64,000 nt of DNA. Origin: Lottia gigantea. Lineage: Eukaryota > Mollusca > Gastropoda > Lottiidae. Made by a program: the position numbers and the translations under genes. Shown piece after piece: positions 1 through 14,200 of the stretch; within the stretch, counting starts at the first letter, position 1, and each line of letters starts with the position of its first letter. The notes below the pieces were generated by a model. The model saw only the letters and a list, made by a program, of their open reading frames with translations, was not told where the DNA came from and made no database searches. The stretch lies in assembly GCF_000327385.1 (NCBI RefSeq), contig NW_008708358.1:1048199-1112198 (forward strand), written 5' to 3'.

Positions 1-36
1 TAATATGGATTAATATATAATATTTGTATATTGTAG

Positions 37-427
37 GTATCATTGGGTAATGTTAATACTTTATTAAGTGCTGATTATAAAGCTGATAAACTACCCCCAG
101 GCAAAGACAGTGTACTAGGTGCTGGACAAGTAGCACCAGATCCAACATGCAATAAAACTCTGTAAGTATATATATACTGTTAACAAAATTTCGCTCTTGG
201 CATTGTCAGCCTTCCTGAATCCAGTCAGGTGCAAAATCCAGGATGTAAAACTCATTATTTCATTCTATTATAGGTCTGATGGTGTGGTAGTACCAGTAGG
301 TAAAGGTGTAGATACTAAAGTAAGGAATTCTGCTGGCTACACTCTCAATTATAATGAATACATCGTCTACGATACCAAACAGATTAAAATGAAATATCTA
401 CTTAAAGTCAAGTTCAATTATAAATAA
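37..427 (+). CDS. PARP2: PARP2-like poly(ADP-ribose) polymerase, last two exons
   Basis: These are the 3' coding exons of a poly(ADP-ribose) polymerase, a nuclear DNA-damage enzyme that transfers ADP-ribose from NAD+. Exons are 37-161 and 274-427, joined in phase (2 nt plus 1 nt) across a GTAAGT...TAG intron, giving the last 92 residues before TAA at 425-427. The sequence is the C-terminal end of the ART catalytic fold: LGNVNTLL, then LPPGKDSVLGAG, APDP, VPVGKG, and finally GYTLNYNEYIVYD followed by KYLLKVKFNY. The Glu of NEY (codon 356-358) is at the position of the catalytic glutamate of the H-Y-E triad. From memory, GYTLNYNEYIVY and the short tail fit PARP2 better than PARP1 or PARP3, but the N-terminal part that would settle this lies left of the window. 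The gene is convergent with the anosmin gene on its right. Confidence 0.87.
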
Positions 428-1254
428 ACATTTTATACTCAAGCTGCATTATTCATTGTCATACATTATCATTCACTCATTAAGATTTTGAGGATTGTGA
501 TGAAAAAAAGATATATTTTGTCTTAAGAGATCATAATAATCTGAACATCCTTTAGGCCTTTAGCTGGACATAACCGACCATTTCACTCAACCACGTAGGG
601 CATGATTCACTATATAGATTTGTAACAGATTTTTTAAGTGAATGAATCCAAACAAGTTTTTAACATGACCTCAAAAATGATAAGACAATTTTGCTGGTTA
701 AAGTTTAAAACTACTGCTCTTTTAAATCATATCACTTTTATCCCTGACTCACTGAATTGGCTTTTTTTTCTTCATTTTAAGTCAACTTGTCAATCTGAAT
801 TAATAGTGATGCACATGCAGGTTTGATCAGAAATATGGACACATTCTGTAATCTGCACGAATATCTGTCAGGACTCTCAATGCTTATTGTACAATCACAT
901 TTTCATCCCACATATTATAATGTAAGCATCACCAGTAGTGTTTTATATTGTCAGATTAAAAATTCATTGGAAAGGGATATTTATTTTTTGTAATGCTTTC
1001 CATTAAAATACATTAATTAGTGAAGTGAATATAAGAACTATGCATGTTCATTGACATTGTTTGTTAGTGTAAAGTCAAAGTGTATAAAAAGTTCCTATTT
1101 AAGTTGTTAGTGTACTTTATTTGTTTTGTTATTTCAATCAATTGAATTAAAATTTAGAAAATCAAAATTAATGGCTTGTTTGTATATATTACATCTACAT
1201 TAGCTGTAACTTATTGCCTAATTATCGCTGGGTCAGTTCTCTGATCATGACATT

Positions 1255-1425
1255 AGACAGGTAGACCTGAGATGGATACAACAATGCAATGGGTTGACTC
1301 AGGATTGCATGAGTAGAGTTTACACCCCGAAGGCAAAGAAGAACAAATTAATGGGTGACTTAGGGTTTCATTAGTAGACCTGGGCCCTCCCTTAGGGGAG
1401 ATCCAACAATGCATTGGGTTGTATT
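1255..1425. repeat. Imperfect direct repeat
   Basis: Two related blocks share 'gtagacctg' at their left ends and 'caacaatgca(a/t)tgggttg' at their right ends (about 1260-1300 and 1375-1420). They are separated by roughly 70 bp containing another 'gattgcatgagtagag' fragment. It may be part of a degenerate dispersed element; I do not recognise the family. Confidence 0.5.
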
Positions 1426-2029
1426 AAAGAATTGATCACCAATTACCGTAATATAAAAAATAAACACAAGTTTTAGCACTTTCTATAATTTATAATAAAC
1501 AAATACTCCAATATAACAAACGATTTCTTAACAGATGATTTCAAAAAGTTGAAAATGACACAGTATAAAATAATCTATATACAAAATAATCTAGGTGTTA
1601 ACCAATTTTTAAGATGATGATTCATGAATAGAAGCGTAAAAATGAATAGAAAATACCAAGGATAGACAATAAAATATAAAGACGTAGAAAATGAGAATAA
1701 TGATATGAAATGAATAACAAAATATAACACCTACATATTTAAAGATAAGATTTATCCACTCATTAAAACATAAGAAATATTAAAACAAAACCTGAAATTC
1801 TGTGTAATAACAGATGTCATGATCTGTTGGAATATTTCCATTTAATATACTAAAATACATACAAACATTCCTTTGAGTAAACCTTTTGATTTCCTACTGG
1901 CCAGCCATGAGAGTAAAGCAAATATAACCACTATAGTTCATTATTATAGATATCTCCTAAGCACTTAGGTGGTCAATGAAAGCATTGATATAAATATGAT
2001 ATAAATATAAATTGAATATTAAGTAGTAA

Positions 2030-2295
2030 TGAATATTGATGAGGAACTATGAATATTCAGAAAGCACCAGAGATGAAGACTTGAGGAAAGGATCTTATGC
2101 TGTAACAGTCATATAATTGTTTGTGAAGAAAAGATGAGCATCATGAATATTGATGAGAAATAATGAATATACAATAAGAAACATGAATACTGATAGGGAT
2201 TCATGAATATTCAAAAGGAAACATGAATATAAATGAAGAATAATGAATATTCAGTTTGCTATCATGAATATTAATGAAGAATAATGAATTTGTAA
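2030..2295. repeat. Degenerate short-period tandem repeat next to the anosmin-1 stop
   Basis: The block 'atgaatattgatgaagaata' recurs in diverged form about eight times (for example near 2030, 2048, 2144, 2161, 2185, 2204, 2222, 2245 and 2264), alternating 'tgaatattgatgag' with 'tgaatattca'. The spacing is irregular at 18-32 bp. It abuts the anosmin-1 stop codon and so lies in its likely 3' UTR. Confidence 0.6.
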
Positions 2296-2299
2296 ATAT

Positions 2300-5200
2300 T
2301 TAGCACCAAAGAGAAGAAAATAATAATATCACTGTGATAAACACACAATATATTGACTGAGGTAAAGTTGCTGCATTGTTTTTAGTATTTGACACTTTCA
2401 CAGTTTCACTTGTACTAGTAGCTTTCACATTTATTATGGCATTTTGAGAAATCTTGGCACTTTTTGTTGTAAAAATGGTAGACACATCTGAAATAATCAT
2501 CAAAAACAAGTAATGATTAGCATCAATTCTTGAGAATCAAATTTAGAGACTTCATTAAAAGACATAAGAGAAATAATAACACTGGTTCATGGCAAGTTGG
2601 CAACAATTTTACAGTGCACAATATGGATATACTGTGGAACAAAGTTTCCATTTCTGGAGATGGGAAATGAACGTATTGCATTTAAGTACTTAAAATCAGC
2701 CATCCCATTGTTCCAATGATTGTACATGATGGGCATAAAACTGATCATATGTAAGATGGATAACTGAAACTGGGAGTGGTCATTAGTGTGTTGTAATATG
2801 ATTGACAGGTCAAGTCCCACCCTTTGCATGTACATAAAGATATAAGACTCACCTGGTGATGAAGTTGTACCAGAACAGTTTGAAGCTGGTGTACTAAAAT
2901 GTTTCATAACTGGCTGACCTGTACCATATTTAGTTTGTATAGAAATCTGGACAGTATAATGAGTTAAATAGTCAACTTGTGATAATATCATTTTATTTAC
3001 ATTCTGAAATACACCAGAGAGAAAACAGTTTAAAACCCATGAAACTATGCCACATATTGTTTAAAACTTTGAATCTACAACTCACATTAGGCTTGCAAAA
3101 ATGTCATGTATATGAGCATTTCTGAAATCACAAGAACCACAGACATCTTATGGAAATCTGAATGATGCAAAAAGAAGCCAAAAAAGGTGAAAGTACACAT
3201 AAAAAGGTAGAAAACATCTTTATTCCTTTAAGTAATGTGACATGCTGATTATGATTGAGTAATTAGAACAAGATCTCACCCCTGAAGAAATAGTTTTATG
3301 AGGATTAGAGGTATAAATAATTTGAGATTTGGTTGATTCTACACTAGCTCCCCACATAATAACAAACTTCTTATCTTCAGACCATGGTTCAGGACTCCAT
3401 TCAACAAATATCATTATTGATGAACATAGATCTCCTAAAATCTCTACTGTTACATTCTTTGGTTTACCTGGAGGCTTTACTGAAATAAACATATTTACGA
3501 TTGATTCGTAAGAAAGTTGTTATGGGAACGCCAATGGAGACCATTGCAATTTTCAGTCACACGTCGGTCTTCAAGTTTCATGAAAGATTTTATTAACTAG
3601 CAATCATAAAGGTTCTTAGATACAGCTTGTGTGATAGTGACATCATTAAAACTCTGAGCTTTAGTGGCATTGCAAGAACCACAGATGTCTGGCTGAATAT
3701 TGGAATGGTGCAAATTGATGTTATCAATGTCCCTGATACACCTCTTTACAATCCTATAAATGCTTTCTTGAATCCTCCATCAAAACCAGGAAGATGTCCT
3801 GTTGGTAGGCTAAGTCAAGTTCTATTCATTGTAATGTGAAAATTGAAAAATTAAGGTATAAAAAACAATAAGCAAAGAGAATTTAAAGAAACATGGCTAA
3901 CAACGACTTACTGTTTTCTGGACAATCAGGTGATTTCCGACCTTTTACTGTGACCTTCGAACATTGAGGTGTTCTAAAATTAGTAACAGAGGGAAGCCCC
4001 ATCATGGCTTTAACATCTACGGGATGAATTCTAACTACATAACTACATTCATATTGAAGATTATATAACTCAAATTCTAATTTCTAGAAAAGAAAAAAAA
4101 TGAAAAATTCAGCACAATTTTGGAAATACATGTATAACTTTCAAAATTAAAATTTTTCCTCGTTCCCTATTTGCTTGAATAATTAACAAGGGAAATTTTT
4201 TTTGAATGATAAGGCAACAGAGTTTACTCAGTGTTAACTTACATGACTTGTGGCTGAGTTTTCTTGTAAATGACTAGAATGATCATTAGACTGGGCACAA
4301 TTTTCAGCTTTCCAGAATAACATATATTTCTCTGATGTTACAGCTACAAAACATAAAATTAACCAATATTAGCCTGAATGATTGTCATTCCATTTGAATC
4401 AAATCATAATCATTTGTTTATTTTATCTAAAAAACAATTCCAGACCATTGTCAAGAACATGACAAATTAAAAGTATATATCAGTACATGGCATATTATTG
4501 TAATTTTGAATTTTATTTTTTTCTTACCTATTGGCTGAGAAAATTGAAGTTTAACCAAGAAAAATTACCTGATTTCCATGTGATGACTGACTTCAAACTA
4601 CCTTGATGATAAAATGAATCTATTATAGAAATATTATAGACATCATGACCATATCTTCCACTCCAACTCTCTAACTCATCTACAAATACACAATATAAAT
4701 ATGTAAAATATCAAATGAAGTTTTACATCCTACTTTTCTGCTACTGTCTTAACTAAAGAGTATTGTCAACCTCAGATATTGTGTCTATATCCAAGTCTTA
4801 AAGATGCATATCCTGCACGGTTTTCCATTTTAGAGGGTTGATTTGGGTCTTCAAAATATGTAAATAGTCTTCAAATAGACCTCAAACTAGAAAATTCCAC
4901 TTTCTATTTTCAAAGATGCATGTTTTGTGGCTGAAATTTATGATTAAAAGAAAGACATGGATGTGCTAACTTCAGTGAATACTGAGTTAAACACTTCTTA
5001 AGTCTACTTATGGCTATGAACTTTAACGGGCATTTAAGAAGTGAGTAATACATTCCGCTATACAGAATAATAGTTTGATTGAGATTAAAAATAATATTTG
5101 TTTGCTAACCTCCAGGAGAAGGTGGAGAATAAGTCTCTATTTGTAACGAAGCAGGTCGACCTTTGAACCTTCTACTTTTAAATTTAATAATGGCTCGAAC

Positions 5201-8200
5201 CTGTATTAAATATTTGGTACCAGCAGCTAGGTCTTTTAGAGTAAAGCTATGTTGATTCTGAAACACAGAAAAACCAAAATTACATGACTGCAGCAATAAT
5301 ACACTCAGAAACGATGAGCCAATGAATAAGAAATCATTTGCTTTGAAATCAAACATTTATCTTACCATTATGAATGAAGCAACAGCACCAGGCAGATGAC
5401 AACTCAATCTTCAAGACTGTGAAATGATATACGAAATATGGAAGGAGGAAAATTATGTACTATGGTTTTTTCAATTTCAACAAGGTTATGACTTACTGGT
5501 GGTAAAGATTCTTTATTAAATTTTTGTCTAATATATGTAGTTGATGTATCAGGTACCTCTAACCAATTCACCTATAATATTACAAATATAAGAAGCAATT
5601 CAAAAGCAAACATCGATTTTGATTCAAATTAAGCCACTTTTTGTGATATTTTAAGTTATTTACATTTGTTATTGCATGCTGAAATGCCATTCTGAAAAAG
5701 ATTAAAAGCAGCAAACTCATCACCACAATCTCTTGTCACTTTGTAGAATACAATCAAATTAACTGTCCTGCTATTTAAAGAAATAGAGAAACTAAAATTC
5801 CACAAACCTGGTATCTTTTAATGGGTAAATCTGATGTAAAAATTGGTGGCTGCCATGATATTCTCAAATCAACTATATTATTTCCATATCTAGCTTTTTC
5901 ATTCATTACTTGTAGGTTTAATGGTTTAGATGGCTTCTTGATAGCTGAAATGAAAATAATAATGAAGACATCTCAAATTATCAAGGAATATAATCAACTC
6001 TAAATTGTTAGTCTTCGTTGACAAATGATGTGATGAATGCTAAATTGTGCTATATATTTCTGATCAGGATAGTCTCAGTTTATTGTCCAAAGACTTATTA
6101 TCTCAACTTATGCCGGGATTGAACCCTCTACTTTAAAGTTAGCCAGCTAGCAGGGGGTAAAATATATCATGATGAGGTCCTAGGCATTGTAGGTCACATT
6201 AATTTCACAAAGAATTGAGGACAAACAGACAGATAGGGGTGACAATAATTCATGTCATGTTAAATAAGACAACTTACGTTTTATATAATCATGAACATGA
6301 GTAAAGCCTGGAGAACCATGTATATTAACAGATAATATTTTAAATTCATATTTTTTACCATGTTTTAATCTATGACTATTTCTAAATACTTCATAGGATA
6401 ACCCACTAGTCTGAAAATAGTCAAAATCACATTCTAAAACATTGTGCTACGCTAGCTGGTGGACCCATAGTGACATTTTATTATATATATTTTTTGGGGT
6501 TGATAATTCCTTTATATTCTGCCACTAATTCTAATGATAGGTTTAGCAAAAATAGCATTTTTTTCTATTGCTTAAAGTCTGATTGAAACATGAAATTGCC
6601 TTGAAATGGGTTTTCCTTCAGCAGCTCACCCTAGTATAAACTACTGGTAGGCCTGCAAGCTCTTTTTAACGAAGGTGATAATGGTCTACTCACTATTCTG
6701 TGCCGTGGACGTTTATTGTGTGCCGAATTAGACCAATACTGTATAATATATAATTCAGGTTGGATTAACTCCCTTCTGTTATCCACCATTTTACCTCGTT
6801 TCCATCTAACACTCACACCACCTCTCTTATTGGTTAGAAATTCTATATCAATAGGTAGGGGAGGTAACTCTAAATGATCAGATAATAAAATCAATACGAT
6901 GCAAAGATGATTCAATAGGTCTGTTCCATATAAGGTGTAGGGATTATTAATCTATCATGAAATATGTCGGAAGATGGTCTTTGAACTTTAATCTCAGAAT
7001 TCAATCGTAACAATTTGTCTGTTTTACATTGAAAATGAAGCCTAGGTCTTTTAATTCTACATAAGCGTATAAAGTTTTAGCAAAAAGTGGCCTCTCACAA
7101 AACAGTAGGCCTACTTACTCTCATCAGGTATCGGTTTTTGACAAGTTGCTCCACAATCGTGTCGACAACATTTCTTAGTTTGACTACAATCACCATCATT
7201 CTCACACTCTTTAATACACGCAGACTCAAAATCAACCAGTGTAGACACATCACGACAAGATCCAGACTTCACAGTCGACAGACGATTCACAAAACCACAT
7301 GCTCTATCACAACTTGGAGTTACTTCCCCTAAACTAGATTTACACCATCTATCATAACAATACTGAAATCAAATCATACAACATTGGAAATCATATTGAG
7401 TTTAACCTCTTACTTTTCTGGCCCTGATAGGGCTAATGAAGACTGTTAAAGAATCGTACAAAGCCTGTAGCACTCAATCGTTTATTGTCCAATATGTTTT
7501 ATTCAGCCCCTTCAACCAATATCACTGATAAAGTTAAACCTCAGGTTTATTTTTGCTAAAAATTTAGGGAACCTTACCCGACAGGCTACTCTACATTGTT
7601 GAAGGTCGGTATAATTTTCTACATCTCTTCTGTCACATACATACAAACACTGAAAATATCAAATCAAATCAATCAGTCCAGAGATGTTCCAAGTTTACCA
7701 TATTTTTCAGCTCTAAAATGGTTTACATTAATACTATTTTAGAATATTACAGGAGGCCATGCAGTTTGGTGTGGTCATCTTCTGCAGTCAGCTATTCTCC
7801 AGTGCAAAAATCCTATTTAAGCATCACAGTTTGATATGGAATTCAGTGTGATCATTTGCTGTGGTCAATTTTTTTTTATCATTTTCAGTCGAGCGTGAAG
7901 AACAAGGCCTTCTTTCTTGGCTTGCCTATCTTATCACATAATATTATAGTATACATGAAGTTAAATTATACATCAGTCTTTTCAATTCATGATATACATG
8001 GTGATTCAATTGAAACTTCCCAAATTTAAATTCCAGAAAGGTCCCAATTACTTACCCATTTACAATCTCGTTTTTTCTGACAAGTTTTAATCAGATCATT
8101 TCCAGGTACCTAAAATGATAAACAAATTATTCTTATTGATAAATAGGCCACATAGTTTTAAGAAATGATATTTCATGGACTGTGGCCTGCAATCCAAAAT

Positions 8201-11200
8201 TTTACATGTTGCAATTTATTGTTGTTGGCTACCATACCATGTAATACCCAGTTTAATTTGTATATAATATTGCTCAATTCAGAAATGACTTAATTTAAAA
8301 ACTTTTCATCTTCAGATAAGATATGGAAAGAAAAAGTAGGATTTTTCATTTTAATCAGATTGTGAATAAGTCAAAGAATGATAATTTATAACCATAATAT
8401 TTTTTTTAAATCATGAAATATACAAGTTAATTATGTAATGTAAAATTTAGTTACTTGTCAGTAAACATGTAAAATAACATATACTTGTACGTTGAATGCT
8501 GGTAGAACTGGTTTAAAGACATATAAACGGTGAATACGAAATTCAAGGATAGTCTCTTAGTCTAAAATTACCCTCTATAACTTTATAATTTGTTTCATTA
8601 CATCTTAAAAGATTAAATCTTTAAGGGGTTTATCAGTTTAAAAAAATATCTTGCAGTTAATGACTAATGTAACATCAGTAAAATCTGATAAAGAAAAGTG
8701 ACAAAGTTTAAATTTCAATAGTGAATTTCAAGAAACCAAAAATTTGCTGATAAAGGAAATACATGGCACATTACAGACCTATAGATTAAGAGAATATATT
8801 TACTAGTTAGGCCTATCTTTTTAAAAGAAATTCAAGACTTTTTGCCCTTTCAATTCTGAGTCTGATCACTTCACTCATCTGAAGGTTACGTAGGCTGGAC
8901 TACTTGTAAAAGTCTTAAATGACTAGATTTACGTAAATCAAATTATGAAAGTATTGTGATTACATATTAGGTTTCAATCAATTTTCATTGAAAAAGAGCA
9001 AAATTTTAATTAAAACTTTATCAAAGTAATGCTCCACTTCTTGACAAAATGATTCAGCAGATTTGAACTTGTTTTGAGACAGCAGTTAAGAAGACTAGGC
9101 AAACAACAGGGGTACTGTAATTTCTAATAATAAAATAAGTGTCTATATACAGCCAGCCCTATTCAAATATATAGTTACCCTTGACTGAGCACGAGAATGT
9201 CTTTATACCACAATATCATTACCATTATAATACAGAGGTGACCATGTAGGACACATACCTATCGGGGGAGGGGGCCAGTTTCCTTTGTCTCCTTTACTAA
9301 CAAATAAATTCCTTTAAAGGGCACCAAACTATACAAAATGATTACAGAAAGCCTGTTGTTTTTGTCTTATTAGCCAGTCATGTACTATTAGAGTTATAAA
9401 ATGACTGGTGATCATTATGGAGATTAGGGACAGAAAAAAACAGATGTTTACATTATGTAGTGTGTTATGAAGGAAATTTCACATCAGCCTAGGCTATATA
9501 TATATTATTAAGGAATCTTTAGCATGCATTTCCTGAGTTCCTCTATTTTCCCATTAATTGTCTTGACACTTTTTCTACCAGTCCCTCCAACTTGTTTCAA
9601 AGAGAAAATTGGAATGCCACAACAGCTTCCCTTTAAACTCCTATCAGTTTTAGATCAACATCTGTTTTTTTTTTTTTGCATTATTTTTAACACAAGCGGT
9701 GTGAACAAAATGAAAACGTGACTTTGTTGCACAATTTAAGCAGTAAATAGTTGATATATCATTAAATGTTAAGGTGTAACCGAAAATTTACAAAATCACA
9801 AAGCAACAAAGTCATAATTTTATGTAAAAATAATACATGCATAAAACTATTGAAAAACAAGTTCTAAGGTGGCTTAACAAATACTCTATAGAAAATAATA
9901 CACTATTATAAAATGTAAAAAAATTGGAGATATCCCCACCCTTGGACTTTAACTGTAATCCTATCATATTTTAATTTATTCAAAAATGTTCTTTATAACT
10001 TTACACTATAGAGGACAATGGCTTTAAATTCCTTCACTGCTGCATTGATATAGATGGATCAGTCAGAACAATACATAACGGCACTTTATATTTTACCGTT
10101 ATATTACTCAAATAACAAATAACAAATTTATCGTTTTTCAACTAAAGAATTTCAAATTTTTTAGAAAATAAATTAGGGATATCAAATTCACAATCTTCAC
10201 GGCAGCGTGTCAAAAATTTTAAAAGTATCAGATTTTCAAAGGAAAATTTCCATAAAAGGCAATAGCACACGGTGATTTTCATAAATCATTCAAAAAGTGT
10301 TGAATCATGATAAATATAAAGTCACACAGGTGTTTCGTACCGTCTTAACATTCGCTGATATTTCACATGTTATATCATGGTATAACAGGTTATTTAGCTG
10401 TGCACTTTAATTCAACTTATATAACTCTAAATTTTCACGTGGAAATAGTCATATTGGCAAAACAAATTTCAATAATATTTCTTTGCCTTTAAACCACAAA
10501 AAAGTTTCATTTCTTTTTTAATCTTATATTTGAGATTTAAAATACTAAATTGGTGAAATCAAAAAATTTCGGTCTGAAAGACCGAGCACTTAAAATTATA
10601 TACTATTGTATTCTGTACCCTTTGAAATCAAAATGCTTATGAAAGTTTTTTCAAATTTGGAAATAATTAAATTGGCAAAACAAAAGAAACTTTGATAAAA
10701 TTTCTTAATATCTCTGCCTACAAAACATTAAAAACTTTTTCAATTAACCAAATTGATAATTTTAGATAATTAGTCAAAAGATAGCTTGCCAGGCAAGGTA
10801 ATATATGCCCAATGGCAGCTTTGATTTTGAATAAAAATATTTAGCTGTACAGTAACAATCACCAGTATGAAATATTCAACCTTCCGTCATACACTTCTTA
10901 TATATAGGGCGATACTGAATAATATTGAGTATGAGTTATCATGAGGGATCTTCATAATGACATTGACACACAAAATCAAAAGAATCTGTAAAGAATTGTA
11001 GCCTGTAGAGTGAGCATGAACCAAATGTGAACGGACGGACGGACCGACAGGGTGATTACAATATACGCCCATATTATGTGTGGGCGTATAAAAAAACGAC
11101 CTTTTCATGTTCCCATAAAATGTTCTTATGTAATCTTATATTTTAGATTTGAAAAATACTAAATTGGTGAAATGAAAAATGGAAGACCTAGCACTTAAAA

Positions 11201-14200
11201 TCATATACTACTTTATTCTGTACCCTTTGACATCAAAATACTTATGAAAGTTATTTCAAATTTGGAAATAATCAAATTGGCAAAACAAAAGAAACTTTGA
11301 TAAAATTTCTGAATATCTCTACCTATAAAACATTAAAAACTTTTCAATTAACCAAATTGATAATTTTAGATAATTAGTCTATAAAAAAAACGTGTTTATG
11401 TTCCCATAAAATGCAGGAGCTTATCAATTAAAAAATGCTAGACTGTAAACAAGGTGTTTATTTCTGATAATTTCAAGGTACTTGAGATTAGAGAATCAAT
11501 ATTTTTAAATTGTAAAACAGGAGTTGATAATACAGGTGCTCGTATTAGACAAGATAAACTTGACTGTAGTGTGGTAGTTTATCTCTCAAGTGGCTTAAAC
11601 TATCTTTATGTTTTATTCAAATGTTGGGAACTGTTTATCTTAGTTAGGATACTAGCAATATCGTAGAATAGTTCAGACAATTCTGATTTTCATTATTGTT
11701 TGATTCCAGTCATGGGGAGCAACCTAAGGTCACAGGTCTTCAACGTCATTTAAACAGATCATACACACTTAATATCTTCATTAATTCACTTACATCTTCT
11801 TTTCATTTAAACAAAATAATCTATGAAGTCAACGAAAGCGAAAGTGAGTAGGACAAGAGACAGAAATCCCAATGCACACTCCAAAATAAGCTCTATTTTG
11901 TTTTCTACTGATTAATGAGTCATTAAAGTGGCTCCCTGAAGACAAAACAAAACATATTTTTAAAATAAAATACAACAGCACACAGTGCTGGCTTTGTCAT
12001 TATATTCTATTCAAAACTTTTGTCTGCCTCATGGAGATTTGTCTGTTTTATATGCATGGTTGTTTCTGCTGTTTTAACTGAATGTACTCTACATACCACT
12101 GTCCATATTTACAGACGGAAGAACATAAAAAAATCATTTCATTCATGTTTTATCTTCATTCATATTGTTCAAACGAGACAGTACACAAAACAGATACCCT
12201 TATATTTAACCTATAATATGACTATCATTAATCTTAGACTGTTATCTTTCTATCTCATTACATTGACTTTATATTTCAAATTCAAAAACTTTAACAGCCT
12301 AAGGAGGCAAGGTGTAGATTTCACTTCAAGAAATTGCAAAGAAGTTTATACAATATATTGAATTCTTTATGAATTTCATAATTTTATCCATCGATTTGAA
12401 ATCTACTGCAGTCTATGTAACATTTTTCCTTGTGTCCATTGTTTAAACAGTGCCCGACACAAGTGAACAAAAAAAAAAGTAGGTGCAGACAGGATATATC
12501 CAAGTATAAGATTTGAATGACATACAAGTAGAATGGATGGGATAGTTACAATTTATTAGGATAGGCAGCAAAACTAGAATTTTATGATAAAAATTTTAGG
12601 AAAAAAGATAATTACATAATATTTAATAATAGCCTAGATTGTCCCAAATAATAAACCAGATAATGTCACAGATTATTATCATATACAATGACCTAACATG
12701 ACCTGCCTTATTTACACAGGTCAAGGGTCATTAGGCAAGCTGAATTGCATTTCATTCAATAAAATATGATCTATGTTAGAGATAATGTAATCAATGAGTT
12801 CATTCATAATAATAGTCCATTACTAGTTATAACTGATTAGACAAACCTCACATTAAACTATGGCCCAGACATTCAAATATTTCATTTCAAAATACATGAA
12901 AAAATATTTGAGACCGATGTTTTAACTGAACAAAAGCATAGATTAGACCAGGGCCCATAATTTATAAGTTTACTGAAAGCCAATGGAAAATATTATGTTA
13001 AAAAAAATGTTTTTTTTTTCTGTTCCAACATTATCCTTACATGGAGCTCTGTTTCACTACAATCATATACCAAACTCTCAAAAAGGCAACAGGGCCACAA
13101 CCATAAATCTAACATTCTTATAATATTAACAGCAACAGTTTAACCATTTTAGCTGGAGATTTTATCTGAGAACTTGGTTTCTTATAATGCTTATAAATAA
13201 ACTTTTAATCTCAGGATATATTTATGAAACAAAAACCAGGCATAAATCTGATAATAAGGGGATTTTTAAACTTTCCGTTTACACGAGTTGTACTTGAACA
13301 CGGGTTGACTCTGTTCGTGTCTACGACAGTCTGCTAGGTCGCAATTTCAGTGAAAGCTGGGCAACCAATGACGTTGTTGTAGCCATCTGTGGGCATAAAC
13401 TGCTGAACCCGGGGTCGAATTGGAGTTCAACCCTAGTGAAGACTGCAGTCGGCATTTTTCATTTTCGCAAGAGGTGCCTTTATGATAGTGACATCATTGA
13501 ACATTGAGTCTCCTTCTAATCTCTTTAAACAGTGACCTAGACATTGAAATATTTTATAAAAACATGACTATCAGTTGGCATAATTTAGATGAACATTTTT
13601 ATCAACTGATAAGACACATCTCTCCCATTAAATAGTAGCACACAGTAGTTCAGAGATTCAAATATTTTCTTATCAAGATAGTCACACAAAGTGGGAAGGC
13701 TTCATGCCCACATGGCAGCTTACTCTAAATAAAGCATATAATCTCTGTGAACTGTACTCGGTCTAGTCTCTGCCCAGACAATTTGTGGCTGTCTAAACGC
13801 TGCTATAGCCACCATAACTGTACGGAATATAATGAAACCACATCACATGATTATGGTAGGTAATGTGAATCAATATTGTGTAATTGAATATTTAGTCATC
13901 ATTAAACTACGGCATCTGTTATAGTTGTTATAGTCTTGGCAAATTGACAAATGCAGAAGTCACATGAAAACTTGTTGGTTTTACAATGCATGCTTCTAGG
14001 TTAGAAAAATAAAAGCGCCTTAAAGGGACAGATGTGCCATTTTGGGGGTGTTGATTTGAGTCTTGAATGTATGTAAATAGTATTCAAAAGTAATGGAAAT
14101 GTAGAATCTATAGATGTGTTTTCTATATATGGAAGTGTCTCAAGAAAAGAAGACTTGTCTTTTTGAATTTCAGATAATTCTGGACACACAGGGATTTGGA

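Larger units (their letters stand above)
428..2299. other. Intergenic region between convergent PARP2 and anosmin-1
   Basis: No coding exon is visible here. It must hold the 3' UTRs of both convergent genes. It also contains an imperfect direct repeat (about 1255-1425) and a degenerate tandem array (about 2030-2295), listed separately. The rest is AT-rich sequence with only short chance ORFs. Confidence 0.6.

Noticed and set aside
3627-3839. 70-codon plus-strand ORF within an anosmin-1 intron
   Set aside because: Shares fragments ('gatagtgacatcatt', 'caagaaccacaga') with other non-coding places (3130, 13480), so it looks like part of a dispersed repeat.
6060-6190. Functional tRNA gene
   Set aside because: A B-box-like sequence is present but there is no acceptor stem and A-box spacing is wrong; treated as a decayed SINE piece.
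6870-6915. Upstream extension of anosmin-1 exon 5 (to about 6920)
   Set aside because: An alternative acceptor near 6921 keeps the phase but has a poor pyrimidine tract and adds a hydrophobic stretch between the WAP and FN3 domains. The acceptor at 6870-6871 is stronger and matches the family spacing.
12020-12361. 113-codon plus-strand ORF in anosmin-1 intron 1
   Set aside because: No domain, no conserved-looking composition, no flanking splice-matched exons; length is within chance for AT-rich DNA of this size.
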